Assembly: GCA_002427815.1 (NCBI GenBank) | Contig: DIZF01000076.1 | Location: forward strand, 1-32,243 | Source: Ramlibacter tataouinensis | GTDB lineage: Bacteria; Pseudomonadota; Gammaproteobacteria; Burkholderiales; Burkholderiaceae_C | Reading direction: 5' to 3' | Length of the DNA stretch: 32,243 nt | In this document: piece after piece, positions 24,143-31,897 of the stretch | Layout of the letters: the number at the start of each line of letters is the position of its first letter | Numbering within the stretch: position 1 is the first letter of the stretch | The notes under the pieces: model-generated | Told to the model about the DNA's origin: nothing | What the model saw: the letters and a program-made list of their open reading frames with translations, nothing else | Databases searched by the model: none | Position numbers and translations under genes: made by a program

Positions 24143-24697
24143 ATGGAATTCGATCTAATCGCATACCCCATCGCTTTGTTGTTGATCGCGGCCGGCGTTT
24201 TCGAGTGGCTGCGGCGTAACCGGCGCCGCCGCCAAGCCGAGGAAAGCCGGCATAGCACGACGGTCAAGCTGCCTCCACCCGATCTGGCGGACTCGGGGCC
24301 CGGCCTCATGACGATGCGCTGGCGCAGTTCGTTCGACTGCGGCCATCCGGTCATCGACATGCAGCACCGTGAGCTTTTCAATATCAGCAATACGTTGATC
24401 AACTCGGTGCTGGAGCGGAAGCCAAAGATCGAAATCGAGTATCTGCTGCACGAACTCGTCGAACACATCAAGGATCATTTCTCGACGGAAGAGGACGTGC
24501 TGGTCAGGACGCAGTACCCCTCGCTCGCGGAGCATCGCGACATCCACCGTTCCCTTCTGGAGCGCGCTGGCGAACTGCAGGAGCGCTATCGCAAGGGCCC
24601 GTTGGCGGTGAGCGAGCTGGTGGGATTCATCGCCTACGACGTCATCGCCACGCACATCGTCCAGGATGATCTCAAGTTCGCGCTGAAAGACCGGTAG
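24143..24697 (+). CDS. Membrane-anchored bacteriohemerythrin
   Basis: A 184-residue protein with an N-terminal membrane helix (about residues 5-21), an Arg-rich stop-transfer segment (RRNRRRR) and a C-terminal hemerythrin domain. All seven di-iron ligands are visible: His75 in DMQHRELF, His112 and Glu116 in DHFSTEE, His131 and His135 in AEHRDIHRSLL, His171 and Asp176 in ATHIVQDDLKF. The domain should bind oxygen reversibly or sense it; the positive segment after the helix predicts that it faces the cytoplasm. Most single-domain bacteriohemerythrins are soluble and start about where MTMRW (57-61) lies here, so the anchor is an extra. Start ATG 24143 has no clear ribosome-binding site. It converges on uppP. 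Confidence 0.88.
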   Translation: MEFDLIAYPIALLLIAAGVFEWLRRNRRRRQAEESRHSTTVKLPPPDLADSGPGLMTMRWRSSFDCGHPVIDMQHRELFNISNTLINSVLERKPKIEIEYLLHELVEHIKDHFSTEEDVLVRTQYPSLAEHRDIHRSLLERAGELQERYRKGPLAVSELVGFIAYDVIATHIVQDDLKFALKDR

Positions 24698-24731
24698 CGG
24701 CCCAACGGGCGGATTCCCGGTACGCGGATTT

Positions 24732-25559
24732 TCAGCCCGCCCAGGTCACCAGGCCGCTCCAGGCCGTGAGCAGCACCACGATGCCGAAGGCGATGCGGTA
24801 CCAGGCGAACGGCGCGAAGCTGTGGGTGGAGATGTAGCGCAGCAGCCAGCGCACGCACAGCCAGGCGCTGATGAACGAGAGCACCAGGCCCACCAGGAAC
24901 AGCGGCAGGTCGGCCATCGACAGCAGCGCGCGCTCCTTGTACAGGCTGTACACGCCGGCGCCGACCAGCGTCGGGATCGCCAGGAAGAACGAGAACTCGG
25001 TGGCCGCCTTGCGCGACAGGCCCAGCAGCATGCCGCCGATGATGGTGGCGCCGCTGCGGCTGGTGCCGGGGATCATGCCCAGGCATTGCACGAAGCCCAC
25101 CTTCACGGCATCCAGCAGGCTCATGTCGTCCACCGACTGGACGCGCGGCGCCGCCGTCGTCTGCCGCTTCTCCACCCACAGGATGATGAAGGCGCCAACA
25201 ATGAAAGCACCGGCCACCACGCCGGGGTTGAACAGATAGAGCTTGATGGTCTTGTAGGCCAGCAGCCCGATCACGGCGGCCGGCAGGAAGCCCACGAAAA
25301 CATTCAGGGCGAACCGCTGCGCCTGCCGCTGGCTGGGCAGCGCGACCAGCGTGTCGCGGATCTTGTGCCAGTAGAAGAGGATCACCGCCAGGATGGCGCC
25401 GGTCTGGATCGCGATGTCGAACACCTTGGCCTTGTCGTCGTCGAATCCCAGCAAGGAACCTGTGAGGATGAGGTGGCCGGTGCTCGAGACCGGAAGAAAC
25501 TCGGTCAGGCCCTCGACCACTCCCATCAAGGCCGCCTTGGCCAGCAATACAAGATCCAC
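24732..25559 (-). CDS. uppP: Undecaprenyl-diphosphatase UppP (BacA)
   Basis: An integral membrane enzyme that removes a phosphate from undecaprenyl diphosphate, recycling the lipid carrier for cell-wall synthesis; loss of it raises bacitracin sensitivity. The two conserved regions are present: EGLTEFLPVSSTGHLIL near the N-terminus and GMIPGTSRSGATIIGGML in the middle. About eight hydrophobic segments fit the family and the 275-residue length is normal. I chose GTG at 25559 (VDLVLLAKAALMG), with GGAG five bases upstream; TTG at 25583 is an alternative that adds eight residues. The gene stands alone, convergent with the hemerythrin gene. It is distinct from the PAP2 protein of the pigment cluster. 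Confidence 0.95.
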   Translation of the reverse strand: MDLVLLAKAALMGVVEGLTEFLPVSSTGHLILTGSLLGFDDDKAKVFDIAIQTGAILAVILFYWHKIRDTLVALPSQRQAQRFALNVFVGFLPAAVIGLLAYKTIKLYLFNPGVVAGAFIVGAFIILWVEKRQTTAAPRVQSVDDMSLLDAVKVGFVQCLGMIPGTSRSGATIIGGMLLGLSRKAATEFSFFLAIPTLVGAGVYSLYKERALLSMADLPLFLVGLVLSFISAWLCVRWLLRYISTHSFAPFAWYRIAFGIVVLLTAWSGLVTWAG

Positions 25560-25631
25560 GCGCGCTCCGTGCAAAGAGCGCAATTATGGCTGGGCCCTTG
25601 GCAACGCGGGTCCCCCGGCCCGCTCAAGGCG

Positions 25632-26180
25632 CTATCCGGTCGCCAAGCCCGCATCGAAGGTGACGCCGACGGGCAGACCTGCGCGCAGCGTTTGCAGGAC
25701 CACGCATGCGCGCTCCGCCGCCTTGAGCACCTGCCCCAGCCGCTGAGGCGGGGTGCCGGGCGCGGCCCGCAAGAACACGTCCACCTGCAGCCACTGGAAA
25801 CCCACCGGCACCTGCGGGTTCATTCCGAGCGTGCCCCGGACGTCCACCCCCGCGAGCACGTCGATCCGCAAGGCCGTGAGCTGCACGCCGAAGACATTGG
25901 CCACCATGCGCAGGCTGGACTCCTGGCAGCTCGCCAGCGCCGCGCACAGAAGATCCCCCGGCACCGGCCCGTCGTGCGGGCCGCCCAAAGCGCCGTGCAC
26001 GCCGAAATCCACCTGCGCCGCCGACCGGCCGCCGAAGCGCACGCTGCCGTGGAACGGGTCGTGCAGATCGACGGCGTCGACGCGGGCGCGGTCCACCACC
26101 CAGGCGCGCCCGGCGTCCTGGCGGTAGTCGTGCCGCAACGGCGCTTGCCGCTCGCGGACGGACACAAGTGACGGGTGCAT
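25632..26180 (-). CDS. OsmC/Ohr-family protein
   Basis: A 182-residue OsmC-like protein. The family's two-cysteine pattern is present: GDLLCAALASCQESSLRMVANVFGV holds Cys85 at the usual peroxidatic position, and AAERACVVLQTLRAG has the second Cys (159). Members reduce organic hydroperoxides, though many are uncharacterised. Its ATG at 26180 lies five bases after the stop of the methyltransferase gene and lacks a Shine-Dalgarno sequence, so translation is probably coupled. No signal peptide is seen. A first stretch of about 30 residues before the conserved domain is variable, and a downstream start is possible. Confidence 0.83.
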   Translation of the reverse strand: MHPSLVSVRERQAPLRHDYRQDAGRAWVVDRARVDAVDLHDPFHGSVRFGGRSAAQVDFGVHGALGGPHDGPVPGDLLCAALASCQESSLRMVANVFGVQLTALRIDVLAGVDVRGTLGMNPQVPVGFQWLQVDVFLRAAPGTPPQRLGQVLKAAERACVVLQTLRAGLPVGVTFDAGLATG

Positions 26181-26185
26181 TCGGT

Positions 26186-27019
26186 TCAGGCGCGTCGGAT
26201 CACGACCTCGAGGTACTCTCCGGGAACAACCAGCGCCGCGTCATCGGCGCGGTTGACGCGTGCGAGCAGCTCGCGCAGGTCCTTTTCCAGCGCCGGACCG
26301 TTGTCGCCCAGGGCCGCGAAGGCCTTGTACACCGGCCCGTACCAGGTGCGGAACACTTCCAGCCAGTGATCGGCCGACCGGTAGCGGAAATTGAACAGCC
26401 GCTTGCTGCACTGGATCTCGCTTGCGCCCGCGCCGAACAACTCGCGCAGACGCGCCTCAGTGCCCCACAATGCCGGCGACTTCACGCCCGCCGGGGGCGG
26501 CACATGCTTGCCGATGGTCTTGAACAGCTGGCCGATGAATCCCTCCGGCGTCCAGTTCGCCATCGCGATCCGGCCGCCGCTGCGGCAGGTGCGCAGCAGT
26601 TCGGCCGCCGCCTTTTCCTGGTTGGGTGTGAACATAACGCCGAACGTCGACAGCACCACATCGAAGCTGCCGTCGGCAAATGGCAGCTCTTCGGCATCGG
26701 CAACCTGGAACTCGACTGCCAATCCGTCGGCGTCGGCGCGGGCGCGACCCCGGTCCAGCAATTGCGGGACGTAGTCGGTGGACGTCACGCGGGCGTAGCG
26801 GCGGGCCGCGGCCAGGGTCGCGTTACCGTTGCCGGCAGCGACGTCGAGCACGCGCTCGCCCGACAACACATCCGCGGCCTCGCACAGGGTTTCCCCGACG
26901 ATCTGCAGCGTGATGCCGACCACGGCGTAGTTGCCGGACGACCAGGCGGCCTGCTGCTTCTGCTTGACGGCGGCGAGGTCGGGGCGGGCGAGGGTTTCAG
27001 TGGCGACTGCATTGGACAT
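26186..27019 (-). CDS. Class I SAM-dependent methyltransferase
   Basis: A 277-residue methyltransferase of the UbiE-like class. Motif I is RVLDVAAGNGNATLAAAR, followed by TSTDYVPQLLDRGRARA, DAEELPFADGSFDVVLSTFGVMF and CRSGGRIAMANWTPEGFIG, a set typical of small-molecule methyltransferases. The substrate is unknown. The ATG at 27019 has an AGGAG ribosome-binding site about six bases upstream. It is the first gene of a two-gene operon with the OsmC-like gene, and is divergent from a second osmC-like gene and the AraC-type regulator, which may control both sides. Its association with two OsmC-like proteins hints at a stress-related pathway, but this is only context. Confidence 0.87.
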   Translation of the reverse strand: MSNAVATETLARPDLAAVKQKQQAAWSSGNYAVVGITLQIVGETLCEAADVLSGERVLDVAAGNGNATLAAARRYARVTSTDYVPQLLDRGRARADADGLAVEFQVADAEELPFADGSFDVVLSTFGVMFTPNQEKAAAELLRTCRSGGRIAMANWTPEGFIGQLFKTIGKHVPPPAGVKSPALWGTEARLRELFGAGASEIQCSKRLFNFRYRSADHWLEVFRTWYGPVYKAFAALGDNGPALEKDLRELLARVNRADDAALVVPGEYLEVVIRRA

Positions 27020-27274
27020 CTGTGTCTCCTGGAAGGGATGTTGAACGGATTGCCTTCATCGGGCCGTTGCAGTGTGCGCAGGCGCGCGCCGCATTTCCTG
27101 TCCGGCCCACCGGCAAACTTGACCGGTCTTCCGTCGATGCGCGCCGGCCGGCCGCCCCTTGCCCGGCCGTCTGCCAGTCTTGCCCCAACGTCCGGATCGA
27201 GCGATGCGCGGGGCGCGGCCTGCAAGCTCACACGTTCGTCGGCACAATGGGCGACCTCATGCCGGAGCCGATCG
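27020..27274. promoter_or_regulatory. Divergent intergenic region, no gene seen
   Basis: These 255 bases separate the methyltransferase/OsmC operon (minus) from the second OsmC-like gene and the AraC regulator (plus). Both promoters should be here. A GACCGGTC palindrome lies at about 27121-27128. I see no convincing -35/-10 pair, tRNA or small gene. Confidence 0.35.
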
Positions 27275-27802
27275 ATGGCAGTCTCATCCATAAGCGCAGC
27301 TGTACAGCGAGTCGAGGACACGTTCACGAAGAAGCCGGGGCTGGCGTTGCAGCCGGACACGCCCGCGCATGCAGTGCTGACCGCCGGGTTGGCGATCGAG
27401 GTGCGCGATCCGCACGGACACGTAGTGCACACCGATCTGCCCGCTGTGATGGGCGGCGGCGGCGACGAGGCGGCACCGGGCTGGCTGCTGCGCGCCGGGC
27501 TGGCCTCCTGCACCGCGACGGTGATCGCGATGCGGGCCGAGCGACTCGGCATCCGTCTCGACCGGCTCGAAGTGTCGGCGCACAGCCGCTCCGACGCGCG
27601 CGGCCTCCTCGGCCTCGGCGATGCGGTGCCGCCCGGGCCGCTGGACGTGGACCTGCAGATCCGACTGGAGGCCGCAGGGGTAGCGCCCCAGGTGCTGGCC
27701 GACCTGGCGGCCTGGGCCGACGCGCATTCGCCCGTGACCGACGCCCTGCGTCGGGCGCTGCAAGTGCGGGTCACCGTCAATCCGCCGCTCGCGGCCGCCT
27801 AG
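27275..27802 (+). CDS. OsmC-like protein with serine at the second cysteine position
   Basis: A 175-residue OsmC-family protein. The first cysteine is conserved (Cys79 in RAGLASCTATVIAMRAERLGI), but the second motif, usually HCPV, reads HSPVTDAL, with Ser152. Without the second Cys a standard two-cysteine peroxidase cycle is unlikely, and the protein may instead be a binding or thiol-transfer protein; OsmC members with SPV in this place are known and uncharacterised. The start is ATG 27275; GGAG occurs nine bases upstream. The AraC gene begins two bases after the stop codon, so the two are probably co-transcribed. Confidence 0.83.
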   Translation: MAVSSISAAVQRVEDTFTKKPGLALQPDTPAHAVLTAGLAIEVRDPHGHVVHTDLPAVMGGGGDEAAPGWLLRAGLASCTATVIAMRAERLGIRLDRLEVSAHSRSDARGLLGLGDAVPPGPLDVDLQIRLEAAGVAPQVLADLAAWADAHSPVTDALRRALQVRVTVNPPLAAA

Positions 27803-27804
27803 AC

Positions 27805-28854
27805 ATGGACGCGCTGTCGGAAGTGCTGCGCGTCGTCCGCCTGAGCAGCGCGATCTTCTTCAACGCCAGGTTCACCGCGCCCTGGTGCTTTTCTTCGCCG
27901 GCCGCCGCCAGCGTGATGGACATCCTGCACCCCGGCGCGGAGCGGCTGGTGGTTTTCCACCTGCTGACCGAAGGCGAATGCCACCTGCAGATCGAGGGCT
28001 CGCCCGAGGTCATGCTGCACGCCGGCAACGTGATCGTCTTTCCGCACGGCGACGCCCATCTCATGACCTCGGCCCCCGGCGTGACGCCGGGCGGCGCCAC
28101 CGACCTGCAGGCCATCCTGAGGCGCCGGCCGCGGATGCTGCGCTATGGCGGCGGCGGTGCGGCGACGCGATTCGTGTGCGGCTACCTGGTGTGCGACCCG
28201 AGGCTGTGCCGGTCTATCCTTGCCGCCTTGCCTCAGGTTCTCATCGTCAACCTGCGCACCGACGGAAAGACCGACTGGCTGGAGCAGTCGATCCAGTACG
28301 CGGTCGACGAGGCGGCATCGCCCCGCCCCGGGGGCGAAGGCATGCTGGCGAAATTGTCCGAGGTTCTTTTCGTCGAGACGCTGCGCCGCTACATCGCGCA
28401 ATTGCCCAACGAGCAGACCGGCTGGCTGGCCGGCCTGCGCGATCGACCCGTCGCCCGGGCCCTGGCCCTGATGCACGAGCGGCCGGCACACGACTGGACG
28501 CTGGAAGAACTGGCACGCGAGTGCGGTACTTCGCGGTCGGTGCTGTCGGAGCGCTTCAGCCACTTCGTCGCCCAGTCGCCCATGGGTTACCTCACGCGCT
28601 GGCGCATGGCGCTGGCCGCAAACCTGCTGCGCAACAGCTCCATGAGCCTGTGCCGCGTCGGCGAGGAAGTGGGCTACCCGACCGACACGGCGTTCAGCCG
28701 GGCGTTCCGGCGCGAATTCGGCGTGCCGCCCGCCACCTGGCGCAGGAGGGAACTGCGCCCGCAGGCAGCCGCTCCGGCTGCCGCGCCACAGGCGAAGTAT
28801 GTGGCCGTTGCCGCGACGCCGATATCGCAGCCTGGCCCGGCGGCGCCGCCGTAA
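27805..28854 (+). CDS. AraC-family transcriptional regulator with cupin sensor domain
   Basis: A 349-residue regulator. The N-terminal half is a cupin-type AraC sensor (VVFHLLTEGECHLQIEG, HAGNVIVFPHGDAHLM), of the cupin_6 kind. The C-terminal half has the double helix-turn-helix: DWTLEELARECGTSRSVLSERF and LCRVGEEVGYPTDTAFSRAFRREFG, the standard AraC signature. The last 35 residues are an Ala/Pro-rich tail beyond the normal end of the domain. The start is ATG 27805, two bases after the OsmC-like stop. It probably regulates the OsmC-like gene and the divergent methyltransferase operon. Its stop (TAA, 28852-28854) is in the same frame as the LytTR domain that follows. Confidence 0.92.
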   Translation: MDALSEVLRVVRLSSAIFFNARFTAPWCFSSPAAASVMDILHPGAERLVVFHLLTEGECHLQIEGSPEVMLHAGNVIVFPHGDAHLMTSAPGVTPGGATDLQAILRRRPRMLRYGGGGAATRFVCGYLVCDPRLCRSILAALPQVLIVNLRTDGKTDWLEQSIQYAVDEAASPRPGGEGMLAKLSEVLFVETLRRYIAQLPNEQTGWLAGLRDRPVARALALMHERPAHDWTLEELARECGTSRSVLSERFSHFVAQSPMGYLTRWRMALAANLLRNSSMSLCRVGEEVGYPTDTAFSRAFRREFGVPPATWRRRELRPQAAAPAAAPQAKYVAVAATPISQPGPAAPP

Positions 28855-28944
28855 GAGCACGCCAGCTGGCTGGCTTCGGCGCCAGGCCCCGCCCAAGGTC
28901 CCGGGAAAGGCCGGAGCCGGGACGCTCCGCTCCAACTGATCCAG

Positions 28945-29250
28945 GTGAGCGTGGGCAACAGCATCCGCATGGTGACGGCGGCGGACGTCGTGTACTTCGA
29001 GGCCGCCGACAAATACGTCCGCGTGCTGACCGAAGGCCACGAATACCTGATCCGCACGCCGCTGCGGGAGCTGCTGCCGCAGCTCGACGCCCAGCAGTTC
29101 TGGCAGGTGCATCGCGGGGCCGTGGTGCGCGCCGATGCCATCGACAGCGTCACCCGCGACGAGGCCGGCAAGCTGCACCTGGCGCTGCGCGGGCGGCCGG
29201 AAAAGCTGCCGGTGAGCCGGCTCTACGCCCATCTGTTCAAGGCACTTTGA
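28945..29250 (+). CDS. LytTR DNA-binding domain, receiver domain missing
   Basis: About 101 residues that make one LytTR DNA-binding domain: VGNSIRMVTAADVVYFEAADKY, then EYLIRTPLRELLPQLDAQQFWQVHRG, then AIDSVTRDEAGKLHLALRG and LPVSRLYAHLF. In LytR/AlgR response regulators this domain follows a receiver domain and a linker; the words PLQLIQ just before it (28927-28944) look like the end of such a linker, but no receiver is encoded upstream. The GTG at 28945 is a formal start without a ribosome-binding site. It is probably a 5'-truncated response regulator, possibly dead, though small stand-alone LytTR proteins do exist. No histidine kinase gene is near. Confidence 0.7.
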   Translation: MSVGNSIRMVTAADVVYFEAADKYVRVLTEGHEYLIRTPLRELLPQLDAQQFWQVHRGAVVRADAIDSVTRDEAGKLHLALRGRPEKLPVSRLYAHLFKAL

Positions 29251-29466
29251 CAGCCGCCGTTTGATGGAAAAGTCTCAATCCAGGTCCGTTGGGGCTCGAC
29301 GGAAACGGTTGAGGCGATGTCTGTCATGGCGTGTGGGCCCTGTCCTACAGAAGATGCAGGCGCTTGGAGGTCTACTTATGGTCAATCACCCCGACTCCTC
29401 TGAGTCCCCTCCTCTTCCGGGGTGAGCTGGTCCGGCCCTCCGTCCCGCGACTGGCAAGTTGCCCCC
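29251..29466 (+). ncRNA. Gene-free stretch, possible structured RNA ahead of a terminator
   Basis: The 353 bases from 29251 to 29603 contain no gene that I recognise. On the plus strand the first part ends at a good intrinsic terminator (29467-29494) and contains a strong hairpin: TCACCCC (29386-29392) pairs with GGGGTGA (29419-29425), enclosing a GACTC-CTCT-GAGTC hairpin (29393-29406). A TTGACA hexamer at 29247-29252 could be a -35 box, but I see no good -10. It could be a small RNA of about 200 bases or just the 3' leader-out of the LytTR gene. It does not match a family I can name. Confidence 0.3.
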
Positions 29467-29494
29467 AGGCCCCAAAGCTGGGGGCCTTTTTTTT
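29467..29494 (+). terminator. Rho-independent terminator, plus strand
   Basis: AGGCCCC (29467-29473) pairs with GGGGCCT (29481-29487) around a short loop, followed by a run of eight T (29487-29494). This is a textbook intrinsic terminator for transcription coming from the LytTR side. Confidence 0.85.
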
Positions 29495-29520
29495 GTGCCG
29501 TTGCAATGTGCGGCCCGGGC

Positions 29521-29558
29521 AAAAAAAAGAGCCCCCGACGCTTGCTGCGTGGGGGCTC
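29521..29558 (-). terminator. Rho-independent terminator of the PXPV-repeat gene, minus strand
   Basis: Read on the minus strand, GAGCCCCC (29558-29551) and GGGGGCTC (29536-29529) pair, with an inner ACGC/GCGT extension, and eight T (complement of the A run 29521-29528) follow. It lies 46 bases after the stop of the PXPV gene and faces the plus-strand terminator. Confidence 0.88.
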
Positions 29559-29603
29559 ACCTTGGAGAACCTTGTTTTGTGTCTTGGGGTCCCGGCTACC
29601 CGG

Positions 29604-29957
29604 TTACCTCCAATTGCCATCCCGCCAGTGTCTGTTGTGGTGGCCGCGATGACCCGGGCCGTAGTAGACCCTTGCCGGCGCGTAATAGATCGGTGCCGGT
29701 TGCACATACATCTGCTGCGAGGCATAACCGTAGTAGACCGGCTGCGGCTGCATGTACACGGGCTGCGGCTGGACATAGACGGGCGGGTAGTACACCGGCG
29801 GTACATTGGACACACCGATGGCCACGCCGGGCGCCAGGTTGGCGCCCAGTGAAAAGAAAACGTCGCTGCGGGCTTGCGCCACCGTGGCGGTACCGGCCGC
29901 GGCGAGCGCCAGCGCAATGGCTGCCGCCTTGGCGTAAACGGATCTGCTGCACTTCAT
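29604..29957 (-). CDS. PXPV-repeat secreted protein
   Basis: A 117-residue small exported protein. A signal peptide (KAAAIALALAAAGTATVAQA) is followed by FFSLGANLAPGVAIGVSN and then a Pro/Tyr/Gln/Val-rich repeat region (PPVYVQPQPVYMQPQPVYYG) of the PXPV type, ending with a His/Arg-rich tail (GHRGHHNRHWRDGNWR). The family is common in Burkholderiales and has no known function; the composition suggests a cell-envelope or periplasmic protein. I chose ATG 29957 because AGGAG precedes it by seven bases and the signal peptide begins there; a longer frame goes upstream but carries no signal. Divergent from glnS. Confidence 0.85.
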   Translation of the reverse strand: MKCSRSVYAKAAAIALALAAAGTATVAQARSDVFFSLGANLAPGVAIGVSNVPPVYYPPVYVQPQPVYMQPQPVYYGYASQQMYVQPAPIYYAPARVYYGPGHRGHHNRHWRDGNWR

Positions 29958-30089
29958 GGATTTCTCCTGTTGGCGAGGGCCTACTGCGCCCCCTGTGCCC
30001 TTATTAAACGCAGGAGCAGGCCGTACGAATACACCGTGCACAGTCAAAGACGTTGCCAGAGGTAACTCATGCGTAGACCGTGCGAAATG

Positions 30090-30109
30090 ACCATTCCCCC
30101 TAGAATGGT
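30090..30109. promoter_or_regulatory. Perfect inverted repeat directly before glnS
   Basis: ACCATTC (30090-30096) and GAATGGT (30103-30109) form a perfect 7-base inverted repeat with a CCCCTA spacer, ending seven bases before the glnS ATG. TAGAAT at 30101-30106 overlaps the right arm and could be a -10 box. No Shine-Dalgarno sequence precedes the ATG. Confidence 0.4.
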
Positions 30110-30115
30110 TTACAT

Positions 30116-31897
30116 ATGAACGTGCCAGCCGACAAAGAAACGCCCAAGCCCAGCAACTTTTTACGCCAGGTGATCGAGCGCGACCTGGACCAAGGCACCT
30201 ATGCGCAACGCCATTGGGGCGGCAGCCCGGGTGATGCAGCGCACCATGAAGCCGGCCAGCGCGACCCCGCCAGGATCCGCACGCGTTTTCCGCCCGAGCC
30301 CAACGGTTACCTGCACGTGGGCCACGCCAAGAGCATCTGCCTGAACTTCGGCCTGGCGCGCGATTACGGCGGCGTGTGCCACATGCGCTTCGACGACACC
30401 AACCCCGAGAAGGAAGACCAGGAGTACGTCAACAGCATCCTCGACGCGGTGAAGTGGCTGGGGTTCAGCTGGGATGCCAACGGCACCAGCCACCTGTACC
30501 ACGCCAGCGACTACTTCGACTTCATGTACCGCGCGGCCGAGTACCTGATCGAAGCCGGCCTGGCCTATGTGGACGAACAGAGCGCGGAGGACATGCGCTA
30601 CAACCGCGGCGACTTCAGCAAGGTCGGCACCAACAGCCCGTTCCGCAGCCGCAGCATCGACGAGAACCTGCAGCGCTTTCGCGACATGCAGGGCGGCAAG
30701 CTGGCCGACGGCGCCGCCGTGCTGCGCGCCAAGATCGACATGGGCAGCCCCAACATCAACCTGCGCGACCCGGCCCTGTACCGCATCCGCCGCGCCACCC
30801 ACCACAACACCGGCGACAAATGGTGCATCTACCCGATGTACACCTATGCGCACCCGATCGAGGACGCGCTGGAGAACATCACCCACAGCATCTGCACGCT
30901 GGAGTTCGAGGACCAGCGCCCGTTCTACGACTGGCTGCTGGACCGGCTGGGCGAAGGCGGCCTGACAAACCAGCCGCACCCGCGCCAATACGAATTCGCG
31001 CGGCTGAACCTGACCTATGTGATCACCAGCAAGCGCAAGCTCAAGCAGCTGGTGGACGAGAAGCACGTGAGCGGCTGGGACGACCCGCGCATGCCCACCA
31101 TCGTCGGTTTGCGCCGGCGCGGCTACACGCCCGAGAGCCTGCAACTGTTTGCCGAGCGCATCGGCGTCACCAAGAGCGACAGCTGGATCGATTACTCGAC
31201 GCTGGAAGGCGCGCTGCGCGACGACCTGGACCCGAAGGCGCCCCGCGCCATGGCGGTGCTCCAGCCACTGAAGCTGGTCATCACCAACTGGGACGCCGTG
31301 ATGGGCGCAGGCAAACTGGACGACTGCTCCGCGCCCCTGTATCCGCAGCATCCGGATGTGGCCAGGCGCAAGTTCAAGTTCGGTCGCGAACTCTGGATCG
31401 AGCGCACCGATTACGAAGAGGTGCCGCCCAAGGGCTACAACCGATTGTTCCCGGGCAACAAGGTGCGGCTGAAATACGGCCACGTGATCATATGCAGCGG
31501 TGCGACGAAAGATGTCAATGGCAACGTCACCGAGGTGCAGGCCGTACTGATCCCCGACACCAAGAGCGGCAGCCCCGGCGCCAGCGCCATCAAGGTCAAG
31601 GGCGTCATCACCTGGGTGGCCGTGGCCGATGCGCTGAAAGCCGAAGTGCGGCTGTACGACCGCCTGTTCGCGGTGCCGCAGCCGGACACGACGGAGAAGG
31701 ATTTTCTGGAAGAACTGAACCCGGACAGCCTGAAGGTGGTGCAGGGTTATGTCGAGCCGTCACTCGCGAGCGCGAAGGGCGACGACAGGTTCCAGTTCGA
31801 AAGGCATGGGTACTTTGTGGCGGACAGAGTGGAGCATGCGCAGGGGAAGCCGGTGTTCAACAGGGTGGCGGGGATGAAGGATAGTTGGGCCAAATGA
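30116..31897 (+). CDS. glnS: Glutamine--tRNA ligase
   Basis: Class I glutaminyl-tRNA synthetase, 593 residues. The HIGH motif is PPEPNGYLHVGHAKS (about 58-72) and the KMSKS motif is VITSKRKL; the substrate-recognition region RFDDTNPEKEDQEYV is complete. A C-terminal anticodon-binding beta-barrel region follows (LKYGHVIICSG to the end). The N-terminus MNVPADKETPKPSNFLRQVIERDL is typical of the bacterial enzyme; a short insert (GGSPGDAAHHEAGQRDP) follows the TYAQRHWGG region and lies before the catalytic core. The ATG at 30116 has no Shine-Dalgarno sequence. The stop overlaps the next start (ATGA). Confidence 0.97.
   Translation: MNVPADKETPKPSNFLRQVIERDLDQGTYAQRHWGGSPGDAAHHEAGQRDPARIRTRFPPEPNGYLHVGHAKSICLNFGLARDYGGVCHMRFDDTNPEKEDQEYVNSILDAVKWLGFSWDANGTSHLYHASDYFDFMYRAAEYLIEAGLAYVDEQSAEDMRYNRGDFSKVGTNSPFRSRSIDENLQRFRDMQGGKLADGAAVLRAKIDMGSPNINLRDPALYRIRRATHHNTGDKWCIYPMYTYAHPIEDALENITHSICTLEFEDQRPFYDWLLDRLGEGGLTNQPHPRQYEFARLNLTYVITSKRKLKQLVDEKHVSGWDDPRMPTIVGLRRRGYTPESLQLFAERIGVTKSDSWIDYSTLEGALRDDLDPKAPRAMAVLQPLKLVITNWDAVMGAGKLDDCSAPLYPQHPDVARRKFKFGRELWIERTDYEEVPPKGYNRLFPGNKVRLKYGHVIICSGATKDVNGNVTEVQAVLIPDTKSGSPGASAIKVKGVITWVAVADALKAEVRLYDRLFAVPQPDTTEKDFLEELNPDSLKVVQGYVEPSLASAKGDDRFQFERHGYFVADRVEHAQGKPVFNRVAGMKDSWAK

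Noticed and set aside
29251..29466. Assigning the structured stretch as 6S RNA, tmRNA or 4.5S RNA
   Set aside because: None of the conserved sequence blocks of these RNAs that I know could be found, so only an unclassified candidate is reported.
30161..31483. 440-codon minus-strand frame inside glnS
   Set aside because: Antisense shadow of glnS with no domain and a biased Ala/Val/His composition.
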